This document shows, piece after piece, positions 48,021 to 56,582 of a stretch of DNA of 64,000 bases. The DNA comes from Tomitella biformata AHU 1821 (GTDB lineage Bacteria; Actinomycetota; Actinomycetes; Mycobacteriales; Mycobacteriaceae). The DNA is taken from positions 62,001 to 126,000 of the forward strand of contig NZ_BAVQ01000071.1 in assembly GCF_000524475.1 (NCBI RefSeq), given 5' to 3'. The translations under genes were made by a program, and so were the position numbers. Positions within the stretch are counted from its first letter, which is position 1; each line of letters starts with the position of its first letter. The notes beneath the pieces were generated by a model. The model saw only the letters and a list, made by a program, of their open reading frames with translations. It was not told where the DNA came from and did not search any database.

Positions 48021-49084
48021 CACAGGTCCACAACTAGTGGACCGCCAGCGGAACGGGAGACGCAGGTCAGCATGGTCTCCGCGCGCTCGCCAGGGGTGAG
48101 CAGCCTGTCCCGGTGGTCGACCTTGCCGCCGCACACCCGCACCCGACAGGTGCCGCAGAAGCCCTGCTGGCAGGAGTACGCGACGCCCGGCACCTCGCGG
48201 CGGATCGCGGCGAGCGCCGTCTCGTCGGCCGCCACCTGCACCGTGATCCCGCTGGCCGCCAGCCGCACCTCGAAGGCCTTGCCGCCCACGACCGGCAGCG
48301 CGGAGAAGCGCTCGGTGTGCAGGGAGCCCGACGGGTTGATCTCGCGCATGAGCCCGCGCGCAGTGGCCATCAGCGGGGTGGGCCCGCACATATAGATGGC
48401 CGAGCCCTGGGCCGCGGTCGGAATGATGTGGGTGACGTCGGGCAGCCCGAACTCATCGTCGGGCCGGATCTCGACCTGCCCGCTGGGGTACTGCGCCAGC
48501 TCGTCGAGGAATGGCATGGTCTCGCGGGAACGCCCGAGGTACACCAACTTCCACGGGATCCCGCGCTCATGGCACTGCCGGACCATCGGCAGGATCGGCG
48601 TGATGCCGATGCCGCCCGCGATGAAGAGGTAGCTCTCCGCGGCGATCAGCGGGAACGCGTTGCGGGGGCCGACCACGTCGATCGTCCTGCCCGCCGTCAG
48701 CTCATGCATCTCGCGGGAGCCGCCCAGTCCGTCGGCGATGCGGCGCACCGCGATGCGATACCGCGTGCGGTCGGCCGGGTCCCCGCACAGCGAGTACTGA
48801 CGCTGCTTGCCGGAGGGCAGCAGGATGTCCAGGTGCGCACCCGGGATCCACGACGGCAGCTGGCCGCCGTCGGGGTCCACCAGCTCGAGGCTGATGACGT
48901 CGGGGCCCTGCGCCGTGACCGACTCGATCGTCAGGGCCATCTCAAAACCACTGTTGCGCACCGGTTTCGGCCGCGAGAGCAGAGGCGCGAGTCGGCTCTT
49001 GACGAACACGGACTGGTAGGCCGTGATACCGGCGGAGATCAGCTTGAGGGTGGCCGTGGGGCTGGCGTTCTCGGTCGTCATCAT
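48020..49084 (-). CDS. PDR-type flavin/2Fe-2S reductase
   Basis: A 354-residue oxygenase reductase. N-terminal FAD/FMN domain (RQYSLCGDP), NAD(P)H domain (LFIAGGIGITPILPMV, IYMCGPTPLM), and a C-terminal plant-type ferredoxin with the CxxxxCxxCx(n)C cluster: SCQQGFCGTCRVRV then LTCVSRS. This order is that of phthalate-dioxygenase reductase. It should pass electrons from NAD(P)H to a metal oxygenase. Its start (ATG 49084) is two bases after the stop of the PF10118 gene, the natural partner. Confidence 0.93.
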   Translation of the reverse strand: MMTTENASPTATLKLISAGITAYQSVFVKSRLAPLLSRPKPVRNSGFEMALTIESVTAQGPDVISLELVDPDGGQLPSWIPGAHLDILLPSGKQRQYSLCGDPADRTRYRIAVRRIADGLGGSREMHELTAGRTIDVVGPRNAFPLIAAESYLFIAGGIGITPILPMVRQCHERGIPWKLVYLGRSRETMPFLDELAQYPSGQVEIRPDDEFGLPDVTHIIPTAAQGSAIYMCGPTPLMATARGLMREINPSGSLHTERFSALPVVGGKAFEVRLAASGITVQVAADETALAAIRREVPGVAYSCQQGFCGTCRVRVCGGKVDHRDRLLTPGERAETMLTCVSRSAGGPLVVDL

Positions 49085-49086
49085 CG

Positions 49087-50067
49087 TTATGCCTCGGCCT
49101 TCTCCGCAGCGGGAACGTTCTCGCCGTTCACCGCCGGGGACTGCGCCAGGTAGCGCACGGCCTTGTCGATATCGCCCAGCTGCGACGGGTGGAAGCGCGG
49201 GTCCAGGTAGCGCGGGATCTCGCGGACCCAGAACCACAGGCTCGGCGCGAGGCCGCGGTTGATCGTGGAGGCCAGCTGCAGCGGCCAGAACCGGCCCTTG
49301 TCCTCGGACGGGTCGTTGCGGAACAGGTAGGACTCGGAGGCGAAGAAGATGCCGAGCAGCGCGGCGGTCGCGATGAACGCGGTGCGGACGCGGCGGGCAT
49401 AGCTGCCGTCGACGTACATGTACGCGTCGAACGCGACGTTGCGGTGCTCCACCTCCTCGGCCCCATGCCAGCGCACCAGGTCCAGCATCATCGGGTCCAT
49501 GCCGGCGGCCTCGAGAGTCTCCGACTCCAGCAGCCACTCGCCGATGACGGCGGTGAAGTGCTCGAGCGCGGCGAACAGTCCCAGCCGCTCGCACAGCCAC
49601 TCGTGCCGCGCGCGGCCGGTGAGCCCGCGGTCGGTGAGGATGTTGTCCACGGCCCACTCGAGCTTCTGGGCCATGGGCTCGACGTCCAGGCCCAGTTCGG
49701 CGAGCCGCTCGCGGGCGCCCCGGTGGGACGACGCGTGCGTGGCCTCTTGGCCGACGAAGCCGACGACCTCCTCGTGCAGGCGCTTGTCCTCGATCAGCGA
49801 CAGCGCCTCGGCGAGGGTGTTCGACATCGCGCGCTCGCCCTCGGGGAGCACCAGGTGCATAAAGTCGATGACGTGCGTCGCCATCGGCTCGCCCGGGATG
49901 TAGTGCAGCGGGACGTTGCTCCAGTCGAAGTGCACATCGCGCGCGTGGATCGCGTGCTCCTGGTCGGTGTAGCGGTGGTCAGGGTGGCGTCGGGATCCCT
50001 TGGGGTCGATCCGCGGGTTGCGGCCGATGGCCTTGATGCGTGGGAGGGGGTTAAGTTGTTTCAGCAT
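49087..50067 (-). CDS. PF10118-family protein with a di-iron-oxygenase signature
   Basis: A 326-residue protein of a family annotated only as predicted metal-dependent hydrolase. In the order of a ferritin-like four-helix bundle it shows: an acidic helix with Glu76/Glu78 (LPEGERAMS), ExxH at Glu108-His111 (GQEATHASSH), a third helix with Glu169 or Glu177 (ALEHFTAVIGEW), and ExxH at Glu205-His208 (HGAEEVEHRNVAFD). That E-ExxH-E-ExxH layout is the ligand set of di-iron carboxylate enzymes. The next gene encodes a matching NAD(P)H reductase. I infer a lipid or steroid hydroxylase or oxygenase. The gene overlaps the monooxygenase stop by seven bases. Confidence 0.85.
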   Translation of the reverse strand: MLKQLNPLPRIKAIGRNPRIDPKGSRRHPDHRYTDQEHAIHARDVHFDWSNVPLHYIPGEPMATHVIDFMHLVLPEGERAMSNTLAEALSLIEDKRLHEEVVGFVGQEATHASSHRGARERLAELGLDVEPMAQKLEWAVDNILTDRGLTGRARHEWLCERLGLFAALEHFTAVIGEWLLESETLEAAGMDPMMLDLVRWHGAEEVEHRNVAFDAYMYVDGSYARRVRTAFIATAALLGIFFASESYLFRNDPSEDKGRFWPLQLASTINRGLAPSLWFWVREIPRYLDPRFHPSQLGDIDKAVRYLAQSPAVNGENVPAAEKAEA

Positions 50068-51554
50068 GATGATGTCCTCACAGCCGAATCGAGTGTCTCG
50101 GTCAGGTAGTCGCGCGCATCGAACTTGTGCGTGCGGTTGCGGTAGGCGAATGTGAATCCGGGGTAGAACGTGAAGTTCCGGCCCGCGTCGTTGAGGTAGT
50201 AGCTGCTGCAGCCGCCGGAGTTCCAGACGGAGCCCTGCAGGCCCCGGTCCACCTCCGCCACGAACGCGTCTTGGACCTCCGGGCGCACGTCGACGCTGGC
50301 CAGGCCCAGCTTGTCCATCTCCTTGAGGCAGCTGACGATGTAGTCAATCTGCGCCTCGAGCGTCACCACGGCCGAGGTGTAACTCGACGAGTTCGGCCCC
50401 AGCAGCTGGAAGTGGTTGGGGAAGCCGGCGACGGTGATGCCGAGGTACGCCTTCGCGTCGCCCTGCCACACCTGCGCCATCGAGCGCCCGTCGCGGCCGT
50501 GGATGAGCCCGAAGCCCGGGTGGTCGGTGAGGTTGAAGCCGGTGCTCATCACGATCGCGTCGAGCGTGTGCAGCGTGCCGTCGGCGGTGCGGACGCCCTC
50601 GGGGCAGATCCGGTCGATCCCCTCGGTGACCAGGTCCACGTTGGGCTGGGCCAGCGCCGGGTAGTAGCGATTGGAGAACGTGGGCCGCTTGCAGCCGAAG
50701 GTGTAGCCGGGGGTCAGTTGCGCGCGCATAGTGCCATCGCGCACCTGCCGGAACAGATGGCCGCGGCCGAGCGCCTCGAGGCCCTTGAGCAGCGCGGGCC
50801 GGTAGACCATGCCGGAGACCATGAGCTCTTGCACCAGGTCCACGCCCTGCCTGGCCAGCCACTGCAGGCCGGGGACGGCGGTGAAGACCTTGCCGGGCAG
50901 GCCGGTCAGCGGCTGGTCGGGGTGCGGGAGGATCCAGGTGGCCGTGCGCTGGAAGACGGTCAGGTGCGCCACGGTGGGCTGGATCTGCGGGACGATCTGC
51001 ACCGCGGACGCGCCGGTCCCGATGACGGCGACGCGCTTGCCGGCCAAGTCGTAGTCGTGGTTCCAGTCGGCGGTGTGGAAGACCTCGCCGGTGAAACTAT
51101 CCAGGCCCGGCAGCCGAGGCACCGACGGCGCGCTGAACGGGCCGATGGCGCCCACGAGGAGCTGCGCGTCGTACACGCCGTCGGAGGTGGTGACGCGCCA
51201 CAGCTGCTCGGCCTCCTGCCAGCTCGCGTCGAGAACCTCGACGCCCAGGCGCAGGTTCTCCGTGACGCCGAACGCGTCGGCGCAGTCCGCGAGGTACTTT
51301 TGCAGCTCGCCCTGCAGCGGGTAGAGCCGCGACCACTCCGAGTTGGGGGCGAAGGAGAACGAGTAGAGCACCGCGGGGATGTCGCACTGCGCGCCCGGAT
51401 AGGTGTTGGCCTGCCAGGTGCCGCCGACCTCGGTGGCGCGCTCCAGCACCACGAAATCATCGATCCCGGCGCGCTTGAGCTGGATCGCGGTGCCCAAGCC
51501 GCCGAAGCCCGCACCGATGATCGCCACGCGGTGACACCTGACTGTCTCAACCAT
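50061..51554 (-). CDS. Baeyer-Villiger-type flavin monooxygenase
   Basis: A 497-residue FAD/NADPH monooxygenase. GAGFGG (14-19) binds FAD, GTGASA (179-184) binds NADPH, and FTGEVFHTADW (154-164) matches the Baeyer-Villiger fingerprint FxGxxxHTxxW. It also keeps CDIPAVLYSFSF and MSTGF. It resembles MymA/EthA-type enzymes that insert oxygen into ketones or oxidise sulphur and nitrogen. The start ATG 51554 has GAGGAG eight bases upstream; an ATG at 51569 lacks one. It is the first gene of the operon. Confidence 0.92.
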   Translation of the reverse strand: MVETVRCHRVAIIGAGFGGLGTAIQLKRAGIDDFVVLERATEVGGTWQANTYPGAQCDIPAVLYSFSFAPNSEWSRLYPLQGELQKYLADCADAFGVTENLRLGVEVLDASWQEAEQLWRVTTSDGVYDAQLLVGAIGPFSAPSVPRLPGLDSFTGEVFHTADWNHDYDLAGKRVAVIGTGASAVQIVPQIQPTVAHLTVFQRTATWILPHPDQPLTGLPGKVFTAVPGLQWLARQGVDLVQELMVSGMVYRPALLKGLEALGRGHLFRQVRDGTMRAQLTPGYTFGCKRPTFSNRYYPALAQPNVDLVTEGIDRICPEGVRTADGTLHTLDAIVMSTGFNLTDHPGFGLIHGRDGRSMAQVWQGDAKAYLGITVAGFPNHFQLLGPNSSSYTSAVVTLEAQIDYIVSCLKEMDKLGLASVDVRPEVQDAFVAEVDRGLQGSVWNSGGCSSYYLNDAGRNFTFYPGFTFAYRNRTHKFDARDYLTETLDSAVRTSSC

Positions 51555-51591
51555 CTGCCGACTCCTCATCGCTTCACGAAGATTTCATGCA

Positions 51592-51620
51592 ACCGTATTT
51601 CTGACATCAGCTGATGTCAA
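51592..51620 (-). promoter_or_regulatory. Promoter of the monooxygenase operon with overlapping palindromic operator
   Basis: On the minus strand: -35 TTGACA (51620-51615), a 17-base spacer, -10 TACGGT (51597-51592). TGACATCAGCTGATGTCA, a perfect 18-bp palindrome, covers 51619-51602, that is the -35 and most of the spacer. A repressor bound there would block RNA polymerase. Confidence 0.8.
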
Positions 51621-51680
51621 TAGTTGGCCGAAAACTTGGCGCAACTCCAGCGCTTCCCGCGCTGTCAGGGGTTCGGCTTG

Positions 51681-51686
51681 TACGGT
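51681..51686 (+). promoter_or_regulatory. -10 element for the leaderless alpha/beta hydrolase gene
   Basis: TACGGT, six bases, then ATG 51693. This plus-strand promoter is divergent from the monooxygenase promoter. Confidence 0.5.
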
Positions 51687-51692
51687 TCGGGA

Positions 51693-52478
51693 ATGGAGAT
51701 CAATCGCAGGGGACCCGCCGGCGCGCCGGCCATCGTGCTGCTCCACGGCATCGGCAGCCGCTGGCAGGTGTTCGAGCCGATCCTCGACCGCCTCGCTGGC
51801 GCCCACGACGTCGTCGCCGTCGACCTACCCGGCTTCGGCCTCTCCCCCGCCGAGCCCGGCCTCGACCTCACCGTCGACGGTTATGCGACGCGGGTGGCGC
51901 AGCTGATCACGGAATTGGGCCTCGAGCGTCCCCACGTCGTCGGCAATTCCATGGGCGGCGGCATCGCCCTGGAGCTCGGCCGTCGGGGCGTCGCCGGGCA
52001 GGTCACAGCGTTCTCGCCCGTCGGCTTCTGGACTCCCCTCGAGCGCCGCTGGGCCCAAGGCGTCATCACCGCGATGCGCGCGATCTCCACCGTCGCCCGC
52101 CCCCTCGTGGACCTGGCCAGCCGCACCCGCGTGGGCCGCATCGCGCTGTTCTCCCTGTTCTTCGGCAAGCCGTGGCTCATTGAGCCGGAGGACGCCCTGC
52201 TCGCCGTCGACGGGCTGATCCGGGCCACCGCCTTCCCTCAGGCACGCGCCGGGTTCAACGCCTACGATCTCCGCGCCGCCCCCCGCCCCGCCGACGGCCT
52301 CGCCCGGATCCCGGTCACCATCGCGTGGGGCAGCCGCGACGCGATCCTGCCCGCCCGCCGCCAGAGCGCCGCTGCCCGCAAGCTGCTGCCAGGCGCCCGC
52401 CACGTCCCGCTCCCCGGCTGCGGGCACCTGCCGTTCTCGGACAACCCGGCCCTATGCGCTTCGACGGTGCTGGGCTGA
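51693..52478 (+). CDS. Alpha/beta hydrolase
   Basis: A 261-residue esterase/lipase-like hydrolase: oxyanion region LLHGIGSRW, nucleophile GNSMGG (Ser86), acid in WGSRDAILP, and the final GCGHLPF His. Divergent from the monooxygenase operon, it could hydrolyse the ester or lactone made by the Baeyer-Villiger enzyme; that is inference. ATG 51693 is six bases after TACGGT and matches the start of homologues; an upstream start at 51624 would pass through the promoter. Confidence 0.88.
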   Translation: MEINRRGPAGAPAIVLLHGIGSRWQVFEPILDRLAGAHDVVAVDLPGFGLSPAEPGLDLTVDGYATRVAQLITELGLERPHVVGNSMGGGIALELGRRGVAGQVTAFSPVGFWTPLERRWAQGVITAMRAISTVARPLVDLASRTRVGRIALFSLFFGKPWLIEPEDALLAVDGLIRATAFPQARAGFNAYDLRAAPRPADGLARIPVTIAWGSRDAILPARRQSAAARKLLPGARHVPLPGCGHLPFSDNPALCASTVLG

Positions 52479-52500
52479 CTCAACACCCGTGCCCACAGAA

Positions 52501-52555
52501 ACGTACGCGCGCTCACGCAGACATCGCGCACGTTTTTTCTGCGTGCGTGTGCGTA
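52501..52555. terminator. Terminator region between convergent hydrolase and OsmC-fusion genes
   Basis: ACGTACGCG (52501-52509) pairs with CGCGCACGT (52525-52533) with one mismatch and is followed by six T (52533-52538): a plus-strand intrinsic terminator. A second stem, 52504-52521 with 52538-52555, has three mismatches and could serve the other strand. Confidence 0.6.
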
Positions 52556-52570
52556 AGTTCCGGCGAGTGG

Positions 52571-53782
52571 CTAGCTCTCGGCGGTATGGATCGTGATCTC
52601 CGCCTCGAGGGTGCGGTGCACCGGGCACTTGTCCGCGATCCGCAGCAGCGCCGCGCGCTCGTCCGCCGTCAGATCTCCGGTCATGGTGATCTCGCGGTCG
52701 ATGCGGGTGATGTGGCCGTCGACGCTCTCGCAGTCCTCGCAGTCCCGTGCGTGGATCCGCTTGTGCCGCAGCGATACCGACACGTCCTCGAGCCTCAGGC
52801 CCTTGCGATCGGCGTACATCCGCATGGTCATCGCGGTGCAGCCGCCGAGCGAGGCCAGCAGCAGGTCGTAGGGGTTGGGGCCGCTGTCGATCGCCCCGGG
52901 CACGTTCACCGGCTCGTCGAGCAGCCAGGAATGCTGGCCCGCGCGGGCGGTGTGGCCGAATTTGCCGCGGCCGTTCGACTCCACGACGACCAGCCCCGGG
53001 TCCAGCGACTCGACGGCTCCGGCGTCCAGGTAAGGCTCCGCCCACGCCGCGATCAGGTCCGCCACCCGCGTCGCTGCGCCGTCGCGGAGCAGCAGGTGGT
53101 CAGCCCCGTCGAGCGAGATCAGCGATTTCGGCTGGCGGGCGGCCGCATACAGCCGCTCGGCGTCGACGAAGGCCACCTGGTTGTCCTCCGGCGCGTGCAG
53201 CAGGAGCAGGGGCCGGGCTAGCTCGGCCACGCGCTCGGCGATCGAGTGCTCGGCGAGGTCCTCGACGAAGCTCTGCCGCACCAAGATCGGCCGCCCGGCC
53301 AGCGTCACGACCGCCTCGCCCTCGCGGGCCATGACCTCGGCCTGCGCCCCGAACAGCTCCCGCACCGGCGCGAGCTCGGCTGGCGCGGCGATGGTCGCCA
53401 CGGCGCGGAGTTCCGGGATGAACTCGGCCGCCGCCAGCACGGCCGCGCCCCCAAGGGAGTGCCCGATCAGCAGCGACGGCGCGTGCCCCCGCTCCCGCAA
53501 ATAGTCCGCGGCCAGCACCAGGTCCTCGATGTTGGAGCTGAAGGTCGTGTCCGCGAACTCGCCCTCGGACTCCCCGAGCCCCGTGAAATCGATGCGCAGC
53601 ACCGCGATGCCCGCCGTGGCCAGGCCGCCGGCGATCCGGGCGGCGGCGATAGTGTCCTTGCTGCAGGTGAAGCAGTGCGCGAGCAGCGCAATCGCGCGCG
53701 GCGGATCGGCGGGCCAGTCGATGATCCCCGCGAGCCGCGCGTCGGTCGAGCCGGTGATCGTTATCCGCTCACGGCTAGCCAC
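52571..53782 (-). CDS. Alpha/beta hydrolase-OsmC fusion protein
   Basis: A 403-residue fusion. The N-terminal part (about 1-255) is an alpha/beta hydrolase with [14 protein letters not shown] (Ser109), and the DGADHLLL His. The C-terminal part is an OsmC/Ohr domain with its two cysteines at Cys315 ([12 protein letters not shown]) and Cys386 (KCPVHRTL), the peroxidatic pair. It should link hydrolysis of an ester to peroxide reduction. Such fusions are known in proteobacteria and actinobacteria. The GTG overlaps the msrA stop by eight bases, so it belongs with an oxidative-stress unit. Confidence 0.9.
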   Translation of the reverse strand: MASRERITITGSTDARLAGIIDWPADPPRAIALLAHCFTCSKDTIAAARIAGGLATAGIAVLRIDFTGLGESEGEFADTTFSSNIEDLVLAADYLRERGHAPSLLIGHSLGGAAVLAAAEFIPELRAVATIAAPAELAPVRELFGAQAEVMAREGEAVVTLAGRPILVRQSFVEDLAEHSIAERVAELARPLLLLHAPEDNQVAFVDAERLYAAARQPKSLISLDGADHLLLRDGAATRVADLIAAWAEPYLDAGAVESLDPGLVVVESNGRGKFGHTARAGQHSWLLDEPVNVPGAIDSGPNPYDLLLASLGGCTAMTMRMYADRKGLRLEDVSVSLRHKRIHARDCEDCESVDGHITRIDREITMTGDLTADERAALLRIADKCPVHRTLEAEITIHTAES

Positions 53783-54434
53783 ATTTCACGCCGGTCGAGT
53801 GGATGGGGCAGTATCCGTTGGGGTTTTTTGCCAGGTACTGCTGGTGCACCGGCTCCGCGTAGTAGAACCCACCAGGTGACAGGGGCGCGATCTCCGTGGT
53901 GATCGCCCCGTAGCCCTGCTCGGCGAGCGCCGTCGCGAACGTCTCGGCGCTCTCCGCCGCGAGCCGCGCCTGCTCCTCGCCGATCGTCAGGATCATCGAG
54001 CGGTACTGGGTGCCGCGGTCGTTGCCCTGGCGCATGCCCTGCGTCGGATCGTGGTTCTCCCAGAAGTGCCGCAGCAGGTCGCGGTAGCTGATCTTGGCGG
54101 GGTCGAACACCACCTGCACCACCTCGGCGTGCCCGGTCTGCCCGCCACACACCTCCTCGTAGGTGGGGTTCGGCGTGTACCCGCCCGCATAGCCCGACGC
54201 CGTCACATAGACGCCATCCTGCTCCCAGTACTCGCGCTCGACGCCCCAGAAGCAGCCGAGGCCCAGCACCGCGGTCTCCAGGCCCTCGGGGAACGGCGGC
54301 TGCATGGGCGTGCCCAGCACATGATGGGTCTCAGGGACGGGCATCGAGGCCTCCCGCCCCGGCAGCGCCGCGGACTTGTCCACCAGATTCACGGGACGAT
54401 TGACCATCGATGAGAGCTCTTCCAACCACGACAT
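53775..54434 (-). CDS. msrA: Peptide-methionine (S)-S-oxide reductase
   Basis: Reduces methionine S-sulphoxide in proteins. It has 219 residues, with the catalytic GLGCFWGVE (Cys61), the [27 protein letters not shown] substrate block, and the C-terminal resolving cysteines ([16 protein letters not shown]). The N-terminal extension of about 50 residues is usual in actinobacteria. It precedes the OsmC fusion on the same strand, giving a stress-repair pair; the gene upstream is the DapA-like gene, 55 bases away. Confidence 0.95.
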   Translation of the reverse strand: MSWLEELSSMVNRPVNLVDKSAALPGREASMPVPETHHVLGTPMQPPFPEGLETAVLGLGCFWGVEREYWEQDGVYVTASGYAGGYTPNPTYEEVCGGQTGHAEVVQVVFDPAKISYRDLLRHFWENHDPTQGMRQGNDRGTQYRSMILTIGEEQARLAAESAETFATALAEQGYGAITTEIAPLSPGGFYYAEPVHQQYLAKNPNGYCPIHSTGVKCG

Positions 54435-54489
54435 GCCCCGACTCTACGCGGCGGGCGCCGCTCTGCGGAGCGGTCGCGCCGGCCGCGGG

Positions 54490-55404
54490 CTACGCGCGGA
54501 AGTGGAGGTCGGCGCAGACCCGTTGAACTCGCGCGCGCTGGCTCTGGTCCAGGCCTTGGATCGGCAGCGGCAGCGACCCCTCGGACACCAGACCGAGGTG
54601 TTCGGCGATCGCCGCGATCACTCTGATGCTGCCGCCAAAATCGGTGTACAGCTCCCATAGCGGACTCAGTCGGTCAGACTCGGCTGTCGCCGCCGCGTCG
54701 CGTCCGGCCAGCGCCGCGCGGGTGAGGTCCAGGGCGGGCTGCGGCAAGGTTCCGCCGAGCACCGAGTACCAGGCGTCGCAACCCGCAATCAGCCCGTTGG
54801 CCGCCGCCGCGTCTCCGGAGACTCCGATGGTGACGTGCTCGGGGAGCACCGCGCGGATCTCGCTGACTCTGGCACGGGCCAGTCCGGGATCGGCCGGCAC
54901 ACCGGGGATCTTGATCGAGGTGATGCCGGGCAATTCCGCGATGCGCCCGTAAAGGTCCACCGTGAACGCGAAGTGGGTGGTGCCGGGGTTGTCGTAGACG
55001 ATGACGGGAAGCGACGAGTGCTCGGTGACAGCCCGAAACAACTCGAAGACATCGTTGTCGGTCAACGGCTGGTAGGTCATCGCGGACAGCAGGACTCCCG
55101 ATGCGCCCGCCTTCTCCGCGTTAGCGGCGTTGGCGAGCACGTGGGCGGTCCGGAGCGCCCCGATGCCGACGAACACGGGCAGGCCGCGGGCATGCTCGAC
55201 TGCCAGTTGGGCAACTCGGAAGCGCTCGTCGGCACTGAGGTAGGCATAGGAACCGGTCGAGCCGAGCGCGGTGATGGAGTCCACCCGCGCGTCCGCGAGC
55301 CGGCCGATAAGTCGCGCGAACGCCGCCTCGTCCACGCTGTCATCGACTAGCGGGGTGAGGGGAAAGGCACTGAGCCCGGTCACTGGCGCGGATCCTGTGG
55401 ACAT
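54490..55404 (-). CDS. DapA/N-acetylneuraminate-lyase family aldolase
   Basis: A 304-residue class I aldolase fold: GSTGSYAYLS (carboxylate-binding GxT/S loop), Tyr137 in VIVYDNPG, and the Schiff-base Lys165 in SIKIPG. It is in the dihydrodipicolinate synthase/N-acetylneuraminate lyase superfamily, but the sequence does not tell which substrate. AAGGAG seven bases before ATG 55404 fixes the start. It is 14 bases after an acyltransferase-3 gene, so cotranscription is likely. It is not expected to be the housekeeping dapA, given this context. Confidence 0.88.
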   Translation of the reverse strand: MSTGSAPVTGLSAFPLTPLVDDSVDEAAFARLIGRLADARVDSITALGSTGSYAYLSADERFRVAQLAVEHARGLPVFVGIGALRTAHVLANAANAEKAGASGVLLSAMTYQPLTDNDVFELFRAVTEHSSLPVIVYDNPGTTHFAFTVDLYGRIAELPGITSIKIPGVPADPGLARARVSEIRAVLPEHVTIGVSGDAAAANGLIAGCDAWYSVLGGTLPQPALDLTRAALAGRDAAATAESDRLSPLWELYTDFGGSIRVIAAIAEHLGLVSEGSLPLPIQGLDQSQRARVQRVCADLHFRA

Positions 55405-55418
55405 GGCGGGCTCCTTCG

Positions 55419-56582
55419 TCAAAGGGTCGGCGTAGCCGCCGTCTTCGCCTCGGCGGCCTTCTTCTCCCCGATATTCTTGGTCCTGCGCCCGATCCACCGG
55501 CCGGCGGGCTGCTCGATCCAGCGGTAGAACGCCTCCACCAAGACGAACAGCACGAGCAGGAAGGCGAGCACCGCACCCGTCGTGCCCAGGTACGGCTCGG
55601 TGAAGTTGAAGATGGAGTACAGCATCAACGTGTGCAGAAGGTAGATGCCGAAGCTGCGGCTGGAGAGCCAGTGCACCGGGCCCCAATCGTTGAGCCGGCC
55701 CCGATACTTGCCCACCACCATCACCAGCCCGGTGACAACGACCATCGTCCACAGGTACCGCGTGCCCGCCCAGTAGACGCCCAACTCGGTGGCCATCTGC
55801 ACGGTCAGCACCTGCATCACGGTCGCGACGACGATCCACACCCAGCCCGACGCGCGCACCCCCGCCAGGTAGATGATCTGGCCCATGAACAGCGCGGGCA
55901 GGGTCGCGGCGAGCTTGCTCAGCATCGGCACCGCGTACTCGAATGGAACCCAGTGGTTGTAGGCGAGGATCCCCATGCTGACCAGCGCGCCGGCGATCGG
56001 CATGAGGATCGGCCAGCGTCGCAGCAGCCCCTGCATGCTCATGACCAGCAGGAAGAACAGGATTTGCACCAGCAGGGTCCATGTGACGCCGAGGACCTCC
56101 ACCGGCTGTGGCTTGAGGAAGAAGCCGCCAAGCACGAAGCTCAGCGCCGCCTCCCCGTTCGAGATCTCGGTCTGGCCGCTGAAGGTGCCCATGAAGCCGG
56201 CCTTGATCAGCACCACGGCAATGGCGGTCGCGACCCAGGCTCCGGGCAGCAGCCGGCCGATGCGATTCGCGAGGAATTTGCCCTTGTGTTGGCGTATCGC
56301 AGAGCCCGTGAGCAGCAGCCCGGTGAGCATCATGAAGATCGCGACGCCGAAGAAGGACAGGTAGAGGTTCAGCCCACCGCTGTAGACCAGGGTCTCCTCG
56401 ACGACGTCCATCAACCACCAGTTGATGTCCAGGGTGTCTTTGAAAAAGAAGGCGATGTGCGTGTAGATCACAGCGATGGCGGCGATGGCACGCAGGGAGT
56501 TCGCTCCGAACAGCTCCACCCGACGACCGTCAGCTTTGTGCGCCACCAAGGCGAACGGCTGTGTCGTCGGAGTTGCTGTCAT
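55419..56582 (-). CDS. Acyltransferase-3 family membrane protein
   Basis: A 387-residue O-acyltransferase of the OafA/YrhL type with about ten to eleven helices. Conserved features: NSLRAIAAIAVIYTHI (the family's Arg/His start), FFGVAIFMMLTGLLLTGS, FLANRIGRLLPGAWVATAIAV, TWTLLVQILFFLL and RSFGIYLLHTLMLY. It transfers acetyl or other acyl groups to envelope sugars or lipids. In corynebacteria one such protein (TmaT) acetylates trehalose monomycolate; a similar role is possible but not shown. Confidence 0.85.
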   Translation of the reverse strand: MTATPTTQPFALVAHKADGRRVELFGANSLRAIAAIAVIYTHIAFFFKDTLDINWWLMDVVEETLVYSGGLNLYLSFFGVAIFMMLTGLLLTGSAIRQHKGKFLANRIGRLLPGAWVATAIAVVLIKAGFMGTFSGQTEISNGEAALSFVLGGFFLKPQPVEVLGVTWTLLVQILFFLLVMSMQGLLRRWPILMPIAGALVSMGILAYNHWVPFEYAVPMLSKLAATLPALFMGQIIYLAGVRASGWVWIVVATVMQVLTVQMATELGVYWAGTRYLWTMVVVTGLVMVVGKYRGRLNDWGPVHWLSSRSFGIYLLHTLMLYSIFNFTEPYLGTTGAVLAFLLVLFVLVEAFYRWIEQPAGRWIGRRTKNIGEKKAAEAKTAATPTL

